Source: Chelonoidis abingdonii
Lineage: Eukaryota; Chordata; Testudines; Testudinidae
Length of the DNA stretch: 64,000 nt
Assembly (NCBI RefSeq): GCF_003597395.2
Contig: NC_133769.1
Location: 173,335,058 to 173,399,057, forward strand
Reading direction: 5' to 3'
Part shown: piece after piece, positions 23,661-35,480 of the stretch
Position numbering within the stretch: the stretch's first letter is position 1
How the letters are laid out: the number at the start of each line of letters is the position of its first letter
Made by a program: the position numbers and the translations under genes
Notes under the pieces: generated by a model
What the model saw: the letters and a program-made list of their open reading frames with translations, nothing else
Told to the model about the DNA's origin: nothing
Database searches by the model: none

Positions 23661-24799
23661 TGTGATGGGTTGGATCACAGAAACCCCCCTCACTCCCCTT
23701 GGGAGCTGCCACCTAATGTGCCAAGACTACTTCTACCCCTGCTTTCCCTGCCAGCTCGAGACTACAGCACCCGGTCTTGCTGAGCCAGACATGCGTGTCT
23801 GCTCCAACACAGACCAAGGGTCTGAATTACTTGCCCCAAAGCTGCAGGTTTACCTGAAAGCAGCTAACAGACGTGTTCCTGTCTTTAAACACTCAGATGC
23901 CCAACTCCCAAATAAATCCATTTTACTCTGTATAAAGCTTATGCAGGTTAAACTCATAAATAATTGCCATCTATAACACTGCTAGAGAGATATGCACAGT
24001 TGTTTGATCCCCCAGGTATTAATACATACTGAGCTAATTAATAAGTAAAAAGTGATTTTATTAAATACAGAAAGTAGGGTTTAAGTGGTTCCAAGTAGTA
24101 ACAGACAGAACAAAGTAAGTCACCAAGCCAAATAAAATAAAATGTGCAAATCTATGTCTAATCAAACTGAATACAGATAAGATCCTCACCAGTTCGAGAA
24201 TGCTCCCTTTTACAGACTAATCTTCTTTTAGCTTGGGTCCAGCAATTACATCCCTTGCACGCTGTCCTTTGTTCCATTTTCTTTCTAGTATCCTAGGGGA
24301 TAGAGAGGCTTTCTTTAGCCAGCTGAAGACCCTAATGGTGGGGTTTAAATAGACTTCCTCTTGTGGGTGGAGACCCCCTCCTCACTCCTATTCACAGTCC
24401 AGCTCCAAGATGAAGTTTAGGAGTCACCTGGGCAAGTCACATGTCCATGCTTGGTAGCATCCATTGCTTACATGCTACCTTGAACATCCTCAAGTAGACT
24501 TCTTATGTGGATTGGAGCATTCCAAGATCCATTTTCCTTTAAGTGTTTCTTGAGTAGGTACTTAATTTCAACATTCCTTTCTCAAGGAACTGACCAAATG
24601 CTCTACTAAAGTTATTTAGAAATCAAGCCAGTACACAGCCAACATTCATAACTTAAAATACAAAAATGGCATATGCATACAAATAGGATTAGTACATTCA
24701 GTAGATCATAACCTTGACGGAGATATGTTACATGTCATATGTAGCATAAAACACAATCTAAGCATATTTCCATAAAGCCTTATGGGAGGTACCATCACA
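23661..24799 (-). mobile_element. Solo LTR, 1139 bp, TSD CACCC
   Basis: Starts TGTGATGGGTTGGATCACAG and ends GGTACCATCACA, with TGTGATGG/CCATCACA inverted ends. CACCC is exact at 23656-23660 and 24800-24804. GATTTTATTAAATAC near 24054 gives TTTAATAAAATC in reverse complement, so the poly(A) signal and sense lie on the minus strand. No internal region is present. Confidence 0.9.
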
Positions 24800-24804
24800 C
24801 ACCC

Positions 24805-26039
24805 CTTAACACATTTTTATATATCATACAGAAGGAAAAAGGACAAAAATCCATCTCTTTTCCATTTGCAGGTCACTTTTCAAATCCTTCTGTATTGGCT
24901 TTAGCCTGTTCCCATTGCTTTATTAAGCTACTGTTTGATAATCAGTGACTGAAAACCATTATTAAACAAAAGGCTGTTTTCAGGTGATAGGTTTGTTATG
25001 TATCCCCGAGGTCAAACCCAGAGCAGTGTATTGTGTCAAAGATCTATTTTTATGGCTCCATAGAAAGCTTTTACATGGCATACTGTAATGGCTCCTCCAG
25101 AGCCTTTGTGGTGGATCATGTCAAAGATCCACATTATAATGGCTCTCTTGTACTGACTGCCACAGTACCTCTTAATGGCTACAAAGAGTATTATGTCAAA
25201 GATCTACTTGTTCACAGATCTACAGTTTGCACTGACGTGGTACAACATAGTAGCGAACACCAGTTATTCTGTTGTAACATGCTCAAAAGCCATGTACTTT
25301 AGCAAAGTGTCAGAATATGCAGATCCTGCGCATAATCAGCCCCACAAAATACTTTCTAAGCAACATATCATTGCCTGAAGTAAAGTGCCATTTATCCGTC
25401 TCCCTGGGGAAGAAGTAGAGAGGCAGATTTGGACTACAGCACAACTGGAAAAAAATTCTATACTTGCTTATTTTCAGTGGCTATAATAAATCAGGTCAGC
25501 CCAGCCTAAATATTGGTATTTTTTTTTTCAGTATTCTTCTCTTATGGAGCTGTAAAGCTATGGTTTCAATATTATTGTCTACTGATGAGTTTTCTGCCTT
25601 TGTGAAGGACGTGGATGATAACTATTCACATTCAAGGAGTGTGTCTGTTGCATGCTAAGTAAGAATTCTAGTTTAAAAAAGAATAGTCATAGTACACTAT
25701 TTCAGTTACACTTATTTTCTGTTAGAAAAGTGTTAAATAGCTGTTAATAGTGTAAAAATATAAAAGTAGCAAAAATCCTCACTGAAAATTAGACAAATTG
25801 CTCAAAGCAATGGAAGACTCTGATGGGGGAAAAACCATGATTTTTACAATACAAAAAGTGTCCGTCACACTTCTTGGGCAAATTATACTTGTGACAAATT
25901 TTAGTTCTAGGCCAAGTTTTTCAAAACTGACTAGTGAGTTTGGGTGCCTGTTTTTGGGAGTCCAATCTGAGGCTGCACTTCCATAAGCTCTGTAGTGAAG
26001 CCACTCTAAAACCCTGGGATCTTTTTATTTATTTTCTTT
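24805..26039. other. No gene; tandem repeat inside
   Basis: Holds the degenerate tandem repeat at 25032-25215 (listed) and otherwise unassigned sequence. 25905-25980 has an ancient-repeat look (AGTTTGGGTGCCTG, TTTTTGGGAGTCC). Confidence 0.4.
25032..25215. repeat. Degenerate tandem repeat, period about 75-86 bp
   Basis: TGTCAAAGATCTA-type words start at about 25034, 25120 and 25193, and ATGGCTC-type words recur after each start, with an extra half-register TAATGGCTCC / TTAATGGCTAC. Two full units plus a third partial are visible. The plus-strand frame 25033-25302 reads through, with repeated tyrosine- and Asn-Gly-containing peptides, but has no recognisable domain and no exon borders. The function, if any, is unknown. 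Confidence 0.55.
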
Positions 26040-26106
26040 GGAGTTTGGACCTCGACTATACCTTGAACAAGAAATTTGGACCTTGGTAAAAAATTGACTA
26101 CCGCTG
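26040..26106. mobile_element. Right end of a hAT-type miniature
   Basis: ATTTGGACCTTGGTAAA followed by AATTGACTACCGCTG matches, in reverse, the CAGxGGTAGTCAATT hAT terminus. The left end was not found and the piece is short. Confidence 0.5.
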
Positions 26107-26617
26107 GTTTATAGTAACATGAAGTGAACTTAGGTCAAACACCTTGTGTTTACAGATGGCCATGTTGCAGTGCACAACTCTGCCTATACCAAGTTAATGT
26201 TGAGCAACATTAATCTGATATGCTTTTAAAAATGTGTATTTTAAAAAAGAAAAATAGTATAATCTGTTGCTCACATGGTGCATATTCTAATAATTAAAGC
26301 AAATGTATCAGTCTTCTGAAGTAAATTTGTGAATTGCCCTCTCCATCCCCGCGTCGAACACAAAGTTAAAAAATATGGAAATAACTTGCAGGAGTGCAGT
26401 CTGGGTAGCTAGGTGGCATGTTCTCCTGTAGCTAGAAGCCCTTTGAAGCTAATGGTTAGGCTAGGTGGGTTTGGTGGTCAGAAGGAATGTCCACTGAGGC
26501 TGCATATCCCAACTCATGCAAGTAAAACAGCCCTTTTGTTCCCATAACTCTGTAACGCAAATTACACTTGCACTACTCACTTTAAGCAATGACTCCACCA
26601 GCCCTGTTGTTCTAGAA

Positions 26618-26793
26618 CAGGAGTCAGCAACCTCTGGCATGCGGCTCACCAGGGTAAGCCTCGGCCCGCACCACTTCCCGCTGCCCCCATTGGCCTGGAG
26701 AGGTGAACCATGGCCAGTGGGAGCTGCGATTGGCCGAACCTGCGGACGCGGCTGGTAAACGAACTGGCCCGGCCTGCCAGGGGGCTTACCCTG
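26618..26793. mobile_element. hAT-type miniature, partial
   Basis: Begins CAGGAGTCAGCAACCTCTGG and ends GGGGGCTTACCCTG. CAGGGTAAGCC at 26649-26660 is mirrored by the right end GGCTTACCCTG. The interior has CATTGGCCTGGAG, GGCCAGTGGGAGCTGCGATTGG and AACCTGCGGACGCGGC, which correspond in inverse to 39474-39600. The family's central arms are deleted here. Flanking TTCTAGAA and TTCTCAGT match only partly as a target duplication. Confidence 0.7.
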
Positions 26794-28079
26794 TTCTCAG
26801 TCTGTGGCTTAATTCCTTGCTGACCCAGTAATTAGTTAGCCTGATCAGACAAGAAAAAGGGAGAAGTTAGGTTAAAATCAATAACACCTGCCTAACAACT
26901 CCAGTGGCGATGAACAAAAGTGATTCACCACTGTCCTTTGTTATGATTAAAAATACATGGATGTCCTCACTTAAAAGGTGACTTATTTTACTACCATATC
27001 AGTTGTAATGCTATCTTAACAAGTAAGATGCATAGCTGAATAGTTTAAGGTTACAGCTATAAAAATGTCATCCTTTTAAAATAGTGATACATGGCAATAT
27101 GATAATGAAGCACTTTGATTAAAAGCCTCCAACATTTCGTGATGTATGGGTGCTCGCAGGAAGGGCATTGACATGAAATGAATAAGTAGCTTTTCTTTAG
27201 AAGGTCTAGTTGTGTTCCATGGAATTGATTTTGAATGGTGACAACGAATCAGGCTCTTGTGTGTGTTTGCTGCACAATTGAATATGCGGCTGTTGGTCAG
27301 AGCAGCTAGCTCAGGGGGAGCGGCAATGGGATGAAGAGCCTTTTACCTCCTGGCTGCTTTCTTGAGTCAGAGCCAGATGGGTTGATGAGGTGACCAAAAG
27401 TTACTGATGACTCTTTGGTTGCCTATGTGAAATGAGCTGGTGATCTATGTCTGGTTCATGGCAGATGTGTAGCCACATCACACTTGGCACAGGTGGATGG
27501 CATCCTTACTGGTAGTGTAACAGCGAGAAAAAAGAGCGAGTCAGCGTGGAAACTGGATTATCCAATAAACTGTAAAGGTGGTGGCTTTCAGGCCAGGATT
27601 GAGGCAGATTGATAGACCAGCATGAGGAAATGTGCACCCCTGCTATTCTGGCCTTATCTTTTCCATGGTTAAATAGAGGAGTTCAGTTGTGTCAATCTGG
27701 CCCCTTTTGTGGGCACTCATGCTCTAAAGTTTATTTTAAAGAGGAAACCTTGTTAATGTACTAGAAAAGACCCTTCTAGAAAATGACTCTTGTTTCATAA
27801 TCTGTTTCGTCCAACAATGGATCTCTGACAGCCTTCATTGTCAGAATGTTTCACTTTAGTTTCAATAAAATGAATAAAGCAAAGCAGAAATAAATCAATA
27901 ATTGGTTTAGTAGTTTTAGCTCACAGTGGAACAGTGTTGTCAATAAAAAGGAAGAAATTAACATTTCATACCAATGGGAATAGAGGGGAGGAGGAAGTGA
28001 ACCTTAGAGTTTTTAGTCAGTTTCAGGCGCAGATATGTAAATACTTTTGTATCTGATTACATTTGATTTAAAAAAAAAG
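26794..28079. other. No gene recognised
   Basis: Unique sequence. 27120-27360 is free of repeat signatures and could be a conserved noncoding stretch, but nothing in the sequence proves it. A small A-run ends the block near 28070. Confidence 0.35.
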
Positions 28080-28560
28080 TAACACTGACTAATTTCTGGA
28101 TCTTTGTAATGTCAGCCATTTTCGGATGTTCAGAAAGCAGCAGTAGCTAAGAGTGCTCCATCTGGTCTGGAGCGTTAAATGTACGTTTTGGATGTGACCC
28201 TTTCTGCAGTTATTCGTGCTTTTCTCATGTCCAGGTTTGATTATTGTGATGAACTCAGCTTTGGGCTTCCTGTCAAGGCTACTGTCAGTGCACATGTAGA
28301 CCCATGTAGACAAGGCTGTGAATGCAGAATATTATTGAGTAATGATTCTCACATGGAGTAAATTATGCCAGTGGTGTGGGCACCCTGTCTTCCAACTAGT
28401 TTTGGAGAACAAATCAAGGTGTTGGCTTTGACATATAAAGCTCTCTGGGTTTTTTGTCTTGGTATGTTAGAAGATGCATCACTTATCCTGAGGTGCTTGA
28501 GCTGACTTTCCCTACATTTGTATAGTTGGGAGCTGGTGACAGGACACACTTGGAGTAGAA
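28080..28560 (+). pseudogene. L2 LINE reverse-transcriptase C-terminal relic
   Basis: The frame at 28179-28361 encodes SRFDYCDELSFGLPVKA, which matches the conserved SRLDYCNxLxxGLP block near the C-terminal end of the L2-type reverse transcriptase. Further right, plus-strand words for a KALxGLAP-like segment (GACATATAAAGCTCTCTGGG near 28430) follow in the expected order but in broken frames. The element is ancient and fragmentary, with stops and indels. No 3' tail was identified. It is not a functional gene. Confidence 0.7.
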
Positions 28561-29650
28561 CCCTAACTCAGGAGCATACTTCCTCTGCTTCTTGGTCTGA
28601 CCAGAATTCTATAATCTCAGGGTATATTGCAAAACTTATATTTTTTAACTCTCCCCCCCACCCCCACAAGTTTGTGAGAAGGCTTGGTTTCTGAAGATGG
28701 TGAGGGGAAGTTTTGTTTTTCTTATTGCTGGCATCTTGCCAATTCAGCTGACGCTTACTGTGTATTTATGCTTTTATTGGAATTGCATCTAGAGATTTGG
28801 ATACACCTTTATGCATTTTTTGGGCGGGGGAGGAGGGAAGATTCCTGCCAAAATTTACTAAATTTTTTTAGTATGTAGTTACTACTTCTAGACCAAAAGA
28901 CCTTCCACTGATGTCCATAAGAGTAAGTAAAAGGGGACAAGGAAGAATAGAAAGCTATCTATATGATAAAAATACAGCTGAGGCATTTTAATGCTTTTGT
29001 TTCAAATTATAGGCTAGTTCAGTTTCTTTTTGCTGTGGAATAATCCGAACTGCTTGTGACACTGAAAATGTGAGTCAATATGCACTTTTTTTGGAACACA
29101 CACAACAGTCAGAGCCCAATTGTGACCTTAGATGCTCCTATGCCACTGCCATTGGTTTCCATGGGAACTGTAACTTTGTAACTGAGGGGAAAATGTGGCT
29201 TGTAGTTACTTTACAAATAGCTCATTCCCATCCTGTCAGGTTCACTTAATTTTTGTGGCTCACCCAGAAGTCAGGAAAAAACAAGCACCTCATTAAAGCT
29301 AAGTCAGTATTTGTGTGTCATTTAAACTGAATCTGAGTGAATGGTGGTGATGTCAGTAGCTCAGTTTCTTGGTCTGCCTTACAGCAGGATATTGACACCT
29401 TAATTTTCAGCATCTCAAAATACATTACTGTATGCACTGAAAATTTAAATTAATTATATAATAAAATGAGAGGAAACAGACTTGCATGGTAGGTTGGGTG
29501 CTGAATCTCAATTTAATTGCCTAAACTATTCTTAAACACTTGTACAGAATTCAACTTTATTTCAAAACTTCTTTGTTGCTTGTGTACTTCTCATTTTTGA
29601 AAATGTATCACTGTGACACTGGGTATAAATGGGAGCTAGCTTGCAATGCT
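28561..29650. other. No gene recognised
   Basis: Unique AT-rich sequence, including a C-run near 28652. No repeat family or exon identified. Confidence 0.4.
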
Positions 29651-30990
29651 AAGAACATAATAACGGCCATACTGGGCCAGACCAAAGGTCCACCTAGCTC
29701 AATAGTCTATCTTTGAAAGGTGGCCTATGCTAGATGCTTCAGAGGGAATGAATAGAGCAAGGCTCTGATTAAGTGATCCATCCCCGTGTCATGCAGTCAT
29801 AGTATCTAGCCGTCAGAAGCTCAGGGATATTGATGGACCTATGCTTCATGAAATTATCTAATTCTTTTTTGACCCTCAGTTATATTGTTGGTGTTCACAA
29901 CATCTCTTGGCAATGAGTTCCACATGTTGTCTGTGTGTTGTGTGAAGAAGTGCTTCCTTTTGTTTGTTTGTTAACCTGCTGCCAATTAATATCATTGGGT
30001 GACAACTGGTTCTTGTGCTATGTGAAGGGGTAAATAACACTTTCTTATTGAATTTCTCCCCACCATTCATGATTTTATAAACATCTATCATATCCCCCTT
30101 AGTCATCTCTTTTCCAAGCTGAACAGTTACACAGTTTTTAATCTCTCATCCACCAGAAGCAGTTCCAGAACCCGAATCGTTTTTGTTGCCCTTCTTGGTA
30201 TCTTTTCCAATTCAAATATATCTTTGAGATGAGGTGACCAGAACTGCAAGAAATATTCAAGGTGTGGGCATACCATGGATTTTTATAATGGCACTATGAT
30301 ATTTACTGGCTTATTATCTATCCCTTTCCTAATGGTTCCTAATATTAGCTTTTTTGACTGCTGCTGTGCATTGAGCAGATATTTTCAGAGAACTATCCAC
30401 AATGACTCTAAGATCTCTTCTTGAATGGTAACAGCTAATTTAGACACCATCATCTTGTATGTACAGTTGCAATTTTCCCCATGTGCATTACTTAGCATTT
30501 ATCAACATTTGAATTTCATCTGCCATTTTGTTGCCCAGTCACCCAATTTTGTGATGTCCCTTTGTAACTGTTGAGTCTGCTGTGGATTTAATTATTTTTA
30601 AGACTTTTGTATTGACTGCAAACTTTGTTACTTCAGTAGTTTCCCCTTTCTCCAGATCTTTGTTTCCTGTCTTTTAACCAGTTACTGACTGATGAGAGGA
30701 CCTTCCCTCTTATCCCATGACTGCTTACTTTACTGAAGAGCCTTTTTGGAAAAGGCATTGTCAAAGGGTTTCTGAAAGTCCAAGTACATTTTAGCCACTG
30801 GATCACCCTCGTCCACATCCTTCTTGATCACCTCAAAGAATTCTAGTATATTGGTGAGGCATGCTTTCTCTTTACAGAAGCCATGTTAACTCTGCCACAC
30901 CAAATTATGTTCATCTATGTGTCTGATCATTCTGCTCTTTACTTTAGTTTCAACCAATTTGCCTGGTCCTGAAGTTAGGCTATTGGTATG

Positions 30991-32140
30991 TGTCACTTTC
31001 CGGGGTACAGTCCAGAACCATAATTGGCTGTGTCACTGCAACCTTGGGTGTCTTACAATACTTTGCTGTTACCAACCAGGCAACCTCTCAAACAGTCTAA
31101 CAGCATACAGGTCACACGATGAGCGTCTGTGTATAGCCACTGCACTGGTCCAGCAACTCTGACCCCAGCAGCCAGTTAGCAAACACCAGTCACACTTTGG
31201 CTTCTAGCAGCCTTGGTTACTAGTTGCAGGGTGACCCCAACACAGAATCCCAAATTTTCCCCAAAACCTATGTTCTGCACTATCCAGCTCTTTCTTGGAC
31301 AGTTCAGATATTAAAAGTCTGTTGCCCCTGTAAAGGGTCCATATTCAACAGTTTGCTACTTTAACTGGAGTTACCAAAGAGTTCAGTTTAAACATAACAC
31401 CAGATTACTTTAGATTAAAAGATAAAATAAGTTTATTTAACTGTGACGAGAGATTTGAAGTGAGTACAAATGTAACTATTTCTGACTTAAATGCCTTTAT
31501 AAGAAAAACAAGGGTAAAATGCTTCCTAGTAGCTAAAACGTAATAAGCTAGATTTGATTAATGGTAAAAGCCCTACCACGTATTCCCAGAAACAGGGCTG
31601 GGATCTCCCCCGAGAGTCAAAGTGCTGGTTCTTTTGTTATCTTAGGGGTGTGTGTGTGTGAGAGAGAGAGAGAGAAATTGGGGTGTTTTTGCCACTCCCT
31701 TTTATAGTCCAGTCACCGTCTGACATGCATTTTCTTAATGTTTACTCCTTGAAAAAATTCATTTCAGCAGTAAGGACAGACATGGAGTCTCATGGTGAAA
31801 GATGTAGCATGTTTGCTAAAAATGCAGATCTATCTTTGCCTGCCCACTTTCATTGCCAAAGAAGGGCCAGTTGACTGGCGATTGCCAATCAACTTGGATG
31901 ACACCTAACTAGAGGGTCAGCGTGTCCTTTTTCTTTGAGAAACAGGTTTATTCACTCTCCAGACTTGTTTGGTAAATACATTTTAGTAATTTCATCCTAT
32001 GTTCATAACTCCTAATACGCATTTTGTATATACATTCTGCAAGAACATTAATGATCATTGTGGTGATGCCCCACAAGGCCTATTTTGCACAAAGATTACT
32101 ACAGTGTGTAGGGTGTGAATGCATGGTGCTTTTGGTCACA
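30991..32140 (-). mobile_element. Solo LTR inside the CR1, about 1150 bp
   Basis: Starts TGTCACTTTCCGGGG and ends GCTTTTGGTCACA. The CR1 sequence resumes directly after it (GCCTGTCATTGCCAGG). Flanks GTATG (30986-30990) and GCCTG (32141-32145) fit a decayed 5-bp target duplication, since intact CR1 reads GGCCTG here. TAAGTTTATTTAAC near 31428 gives TTAAATAAA in reverse complement, so sense is minus. A GT/GA microsatellite lies inside. No internal region. Confidence 0.75.
31648..31675. repeat. Compound GT/GA microsatellite
   Basis: A (GT) run from 31648 to 31660 passes into (GA) repeats to 31675, inside the LTR. Confidence 0.9.
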
Positions 32141-32171
32141 GCCTGTCATTGCCAGGATAGTCTCTGGAGCC

Positions 32172-32196
32172 TTTTTTTTTTTTTTTTTTTTTTTTT
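32172..32196. repeat. Poly(T) run of 25
   Basis: A run of 25 T followed by AATA and eight more A, in the CR1 copy at a place where the family has only a short CCCTTTTTAAAAA stretch. This is a local mononucleotide expansion, not a LINE tail. Confidence 0.85.
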
Positions 32197-32990
32197 AATA
32201 AAAAAAAAGATGGCATTACATTAGCAGTTCTCCAGTCATCTGGTACAGAGGCTGATTTAAGTGGTACAGTTCTGCAATCTTGTATTTGACTTCCTTCAGA
32301 ACTCTTGGGTGAATACCATCTGGTCCTGGTGATTTCATTACTGTTTAATTTAACAATTTTCCCCAAATCTCCTCTATCAACACCTCAATCTGGGACAGTT
32401 CCTCAGATTTGTCAACTAAAAAGAATGGCTCAAGAATGGGAATTTCCCTCATCCTCTGCAGTGAAGACGGATGCAAAGAATTAGTTTAGCTTCTCTTCAA
32501 TGGCTTTGTCTTCCTTGAGTGCTCCATTAGCACCTCAATGGTTTAATGGTCCCACTGATTGAATGGCAAGCTTCCTGCTTCTGGTAGACTTAGTTTGTTG
32601 GGGTGTTTTTGTTTTTTTTGCTGTTTGCCTGAGAGTCTCTTGCTAGTTACTCCTAGCATTATTTTGGCCTGTCTAATTATGCTTGACTTGCTAGAGTTTA
32701 TGCTCCTCTCTGTTTTTCTCAGTAGGATTTGACTTCCAATTTTTAAAGGATGTCTTTTTGCCTCTAGCTGCCTCTTTTTTACTTTGTTTAGCCATGGTGC
32801 CCATTTTTTGGTCCTCCTACAATTTTTTTAATTTGGGATAAACATTTAATTTCATATTCCATAATAGTGTCTTAAATACATTTATAGCTTGCAGGATTTC
32901 GCTCTTGTCTGTTTCTTTTAACTTCCATTTAACTAGCTTCCTCATTTTCTGTGCACTTCCCCTTTTTGAAGATGAAGTGGTGGGTTTTTT

Positions 32991-34377
32991 GCATATTCAC
33001 CATACACCCCCTCTCACTCGCAAGAGTGTTGACTCTCTAAACAAAACCCCCTCTGCTGAGAAATCAGAGGGAAATTCTTTTGCCTTTTCTGCCCTTATGT
33101 GGTTTGTGCAATTATAACAAAGTAGATTGCACTGAATGCTCTGTAGAGATACCAGACCCTTCAAAGAATTAGGCTTTGATTCCAGAATTGGATCTACATG
33201 GGTAGATGCTTGTGTTTGTGCAGAGCCTGCCTAGGTGGAGTAGTCTGCCTGTGAAGATCTGAAGGCAAGATCAGTCAGGCCTGTGGTGACTTGAAAAAGT
33301 TGTGAACCTGAGCTTCTGACTTGGGGATCCGGGTGAGGGGAAAAACTGGCTTTAGGCATCCTTGAAAGTCCTCATCATCAGAGAAAGGAGTGGGGCAGAA
33401 GGATTTCCAAATGAAGAGCTAGAGTCTGATTCTGCTCTGTTGCATGGGTCTCAAGCATTGGCTTCAGTGATTTTACTCCTGATTGACACTTAATGTGGGT
33501 GAGATCAGAACTGGGCCCAAAGTGAATGACTTGATAGTAAAAAATGCTGTTCTGTAACTTGAAAAGTAAAATAAAAACAGATGCAGTGATATTGACTAAA
33601 CTTCTGTACTTTCAGTCAGTTCTGAGGGAGTCTGACAAATCATGCTAATATCAGAGACAACTCTCAAGGGAAAAAGCTCAGGTTTTCTAGATGAAGCCCC
33701 AGGTATGTAACTGGATTAGCAATTTGGACCTGTGTTTGGGAACCCCTCATGGAGGTACGCACCAAACCAGAGACAATGATGGGTAGAGGCCTAATACCGT
33801 ATGATTTAAAAGTTTAAATAAGAGGCTCATTTGGACTAGACAGGTAGTCCTAGAAAGTACAAAAACTTAGCACATGAAGAAAGCAAGTTTGCATATCCCA
33901 CAAAGAGCAACAATACTAACCCAGAGAACATGGACTGGCAACTCAGAGGCACATGGATTGCCGTCTTCTGCGGAAGTGTCTGCATGACAGAGCCCTGGGG
34001 AGAGAGACTCCCCAGGTAGCTCCTTGTGATGTTTTTCCTGATACATATTTTTTTCCGTAGAGGGAGAAGGTGGGGAAGAAACACTGTCTCTGTTGCTGGA
34101 AGGGCCGAGTTTCTGAGCCAAAGCACTTGGTTGCTATGGCTGTGTGGAGTCCCTGTGAGCCCACTGAAGTCCTGCAGCTTGGGACCCCTGAGCGGGTGGC
34201 TGCTGTAGAAATCCTCCTTCAAGGATGATGATCCAGGAGGTTGCAGGGTCTGGTAGAAAAGTGTAGGCAATCTCAGAGTGGTATTAACTTTCTGCCACTT
34301 TCCCCAGGGATCTGGATATGGCATGGCGGGCCAACCCTTATGCACGCCGTGAAGGCACTGTGGTCCCTTGGATTGGG
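32991..34377. other. No supported gene; one 200-codon open frame
   Basis: The minus-strand frame 33836-34438 (200 codons) is the longest in the window. It has a Leu-rich C-terminal stretch that could look like a membrane segment but no recognisable family. Its N-terminal codons run antisense into a MIR, which argues for a chance frame. 33430-33520 has ancient-repeat words (GATTCTGCTCTG, GATTTTACTCCTGATT). Confidence 0.4.
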
Positions 34378-34625
34378 TCCTAGACTGTGAGTTGGAGAAC
34401 TGGGATCTATTTGCAGCTCTGCCATGGACCTGGGGCAAGTCACTTCATCTCTCTCTCTGTCCCAGTTGCCCTTCTCACCCTTCTGGTTGGTTGGTTGGTT
34501 GGTTTGTTTTGTTTTAATCTGTAAGTTTTTTGGGGTAGGTGCTGTCTCTTGAGGTGTTTGTACAGTTCTTAGCACAGTTGGCCCCAGTCTTTCAGCTGAG
34601 GTATCAAGGTGTTAGGTAATACAAA
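34378..34625 (+). repeat. MIR/CORE-SINE relic with tail
   Basis: AGCTCTGCCATGGACCTGGGG, CAAGTCACTTCATCTCTCTC, then ATCTGTAAGTTTTTTGGGG and TTTGTACAGTTCTTAGCACAG follow the order of a reptile CORE-SINE with its 3' tail. A (TTGG)n expansion lies at about 34486-34503. Confidence 0.75.
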
Positions 34626-35269
34626 TAACCCTCCCTGTCTCTCAGCTCTACAAAGGGCTCTGTGCAGGGTCCAGGCCAGAGGAGGAATGGTGCTGCAAAG
34701 AGACACATGCCTCCTCTGCCCAAGAAGGGGAAGATGGGTGTTTGGAAGGGGTTGTGTGTGGGGGATGTAGTGGGTAGGAAGGTCTCTTCCTCATTGTTCA
34801 TGGCAGAAGGATTGGACCAGCAATATTAATCCAGAGTGTCCTCTCTTCCTCAAACATAATTAGCTCCTTCACACTTCGAGGTCATGCTGCCACTTCCCAT
34901 ACATTTCATTCCATGTATGAACATTAAAAATTGGAAAACAACAGTAGTGGCTAGCCTTTGATTGTATATCTCAAATAGATTTGTTCCCTAGTAATTCCAC
35001 TATTATGTGGCTATTTTGGCCATACAGATTACACAGTATTTAAGGTTCCAATTCAATAAAATGAAAGTACGTCTGGTTCCTACTCTACAAAAGCTATTAG
35101 ACTCTGGAAACCATGAAATAAATTTATGTAGGCTTTTGTGGTCTCTAGTTGGCTTTCACAGTGTTTGTTTACTCAGGTCCTACACTGAGAGTAACCATGG
35201 CAAACTTTACATTTCAAAAGTAACTACTGCAAGAAGTAGGCATGTAGTTATTAGTTAATTTCTGTTGTC
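34626..35269. other. No recognisable feature
   Basis: Unique sequence between MIR and CR1 pieces; open frames up to 83 codons without motifs. Confidence 0.4.
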
Positions 35270-35480
35270 CTGCTGTTAGTACATCATTTAAATGTCACAA
35301 GTGATGGAGTCTCTACCACTTCCCTCAAGAGAATATTCCTCAGTCTAATAGATCTCATTATCAGGAAGTCTTTGACCACAAGTTATATATATCTTATGGA
35401 TTCATTTTCAGTCCTTGCAAAATATGCTGCAGGGCACCAAATGAACCTTGTTTTTAAAAACAAAATAAAACTGTCAGTTT
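35270..35480 (-). repeat. CR1-like 3' fragment, antisense
   Basis: CACAAGTGATGGAGTCTC, CTCAGTCTAATAGATCTC and TCAGGAAGTCTTTGACC resemble the reverse complement of CR1 3' regions (compare AATCAAGACTGGATG-type sense words). Divergent; boundaries approximate. Confidence 0.4.

Larger units (their letters stand above)
29651..32990 (-). pseudogene. CR1-type LINE, antisense, split by an LTR
   Basis: The 3' end of the LINE lies at 29651 (AAGAACATAATAACGGCCATACTGGGCCAGACC), and the body extends right to about 32990, with a gap at 30991-32140 where an LTR inserted. Read on the minus strand it is CR1/L3-like reverse-transcriptase coding sequence, full of stops and indels. Compared with the family as I remember it, about 100-150 bp are missing near 30655, where CCAGATC runs directly into CTTTGTTTCC; that segment would encode the PQGSVLGP-type RT block. 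A 25-T run sits in the copy at 32172. The reading direction is clear; coding potential is dead. Confidence 0.85.

Noticed and set aside
23661..24799. LTRs at 22344 and 23661 as the two ends of one provirus
   Set aside because: They belong to different families, lie in opposite orientation and each looks solo; only 490 bp separate them.
33836..34438. 200-codon minus-strand open frame, the longest in the window
   Set aside because: No recognisable domain or splice context, and its first codons are antisense to a MIR. A frame of this size is plausible by chance in 64 kb on six frames. A transcriptome match would reopen it.
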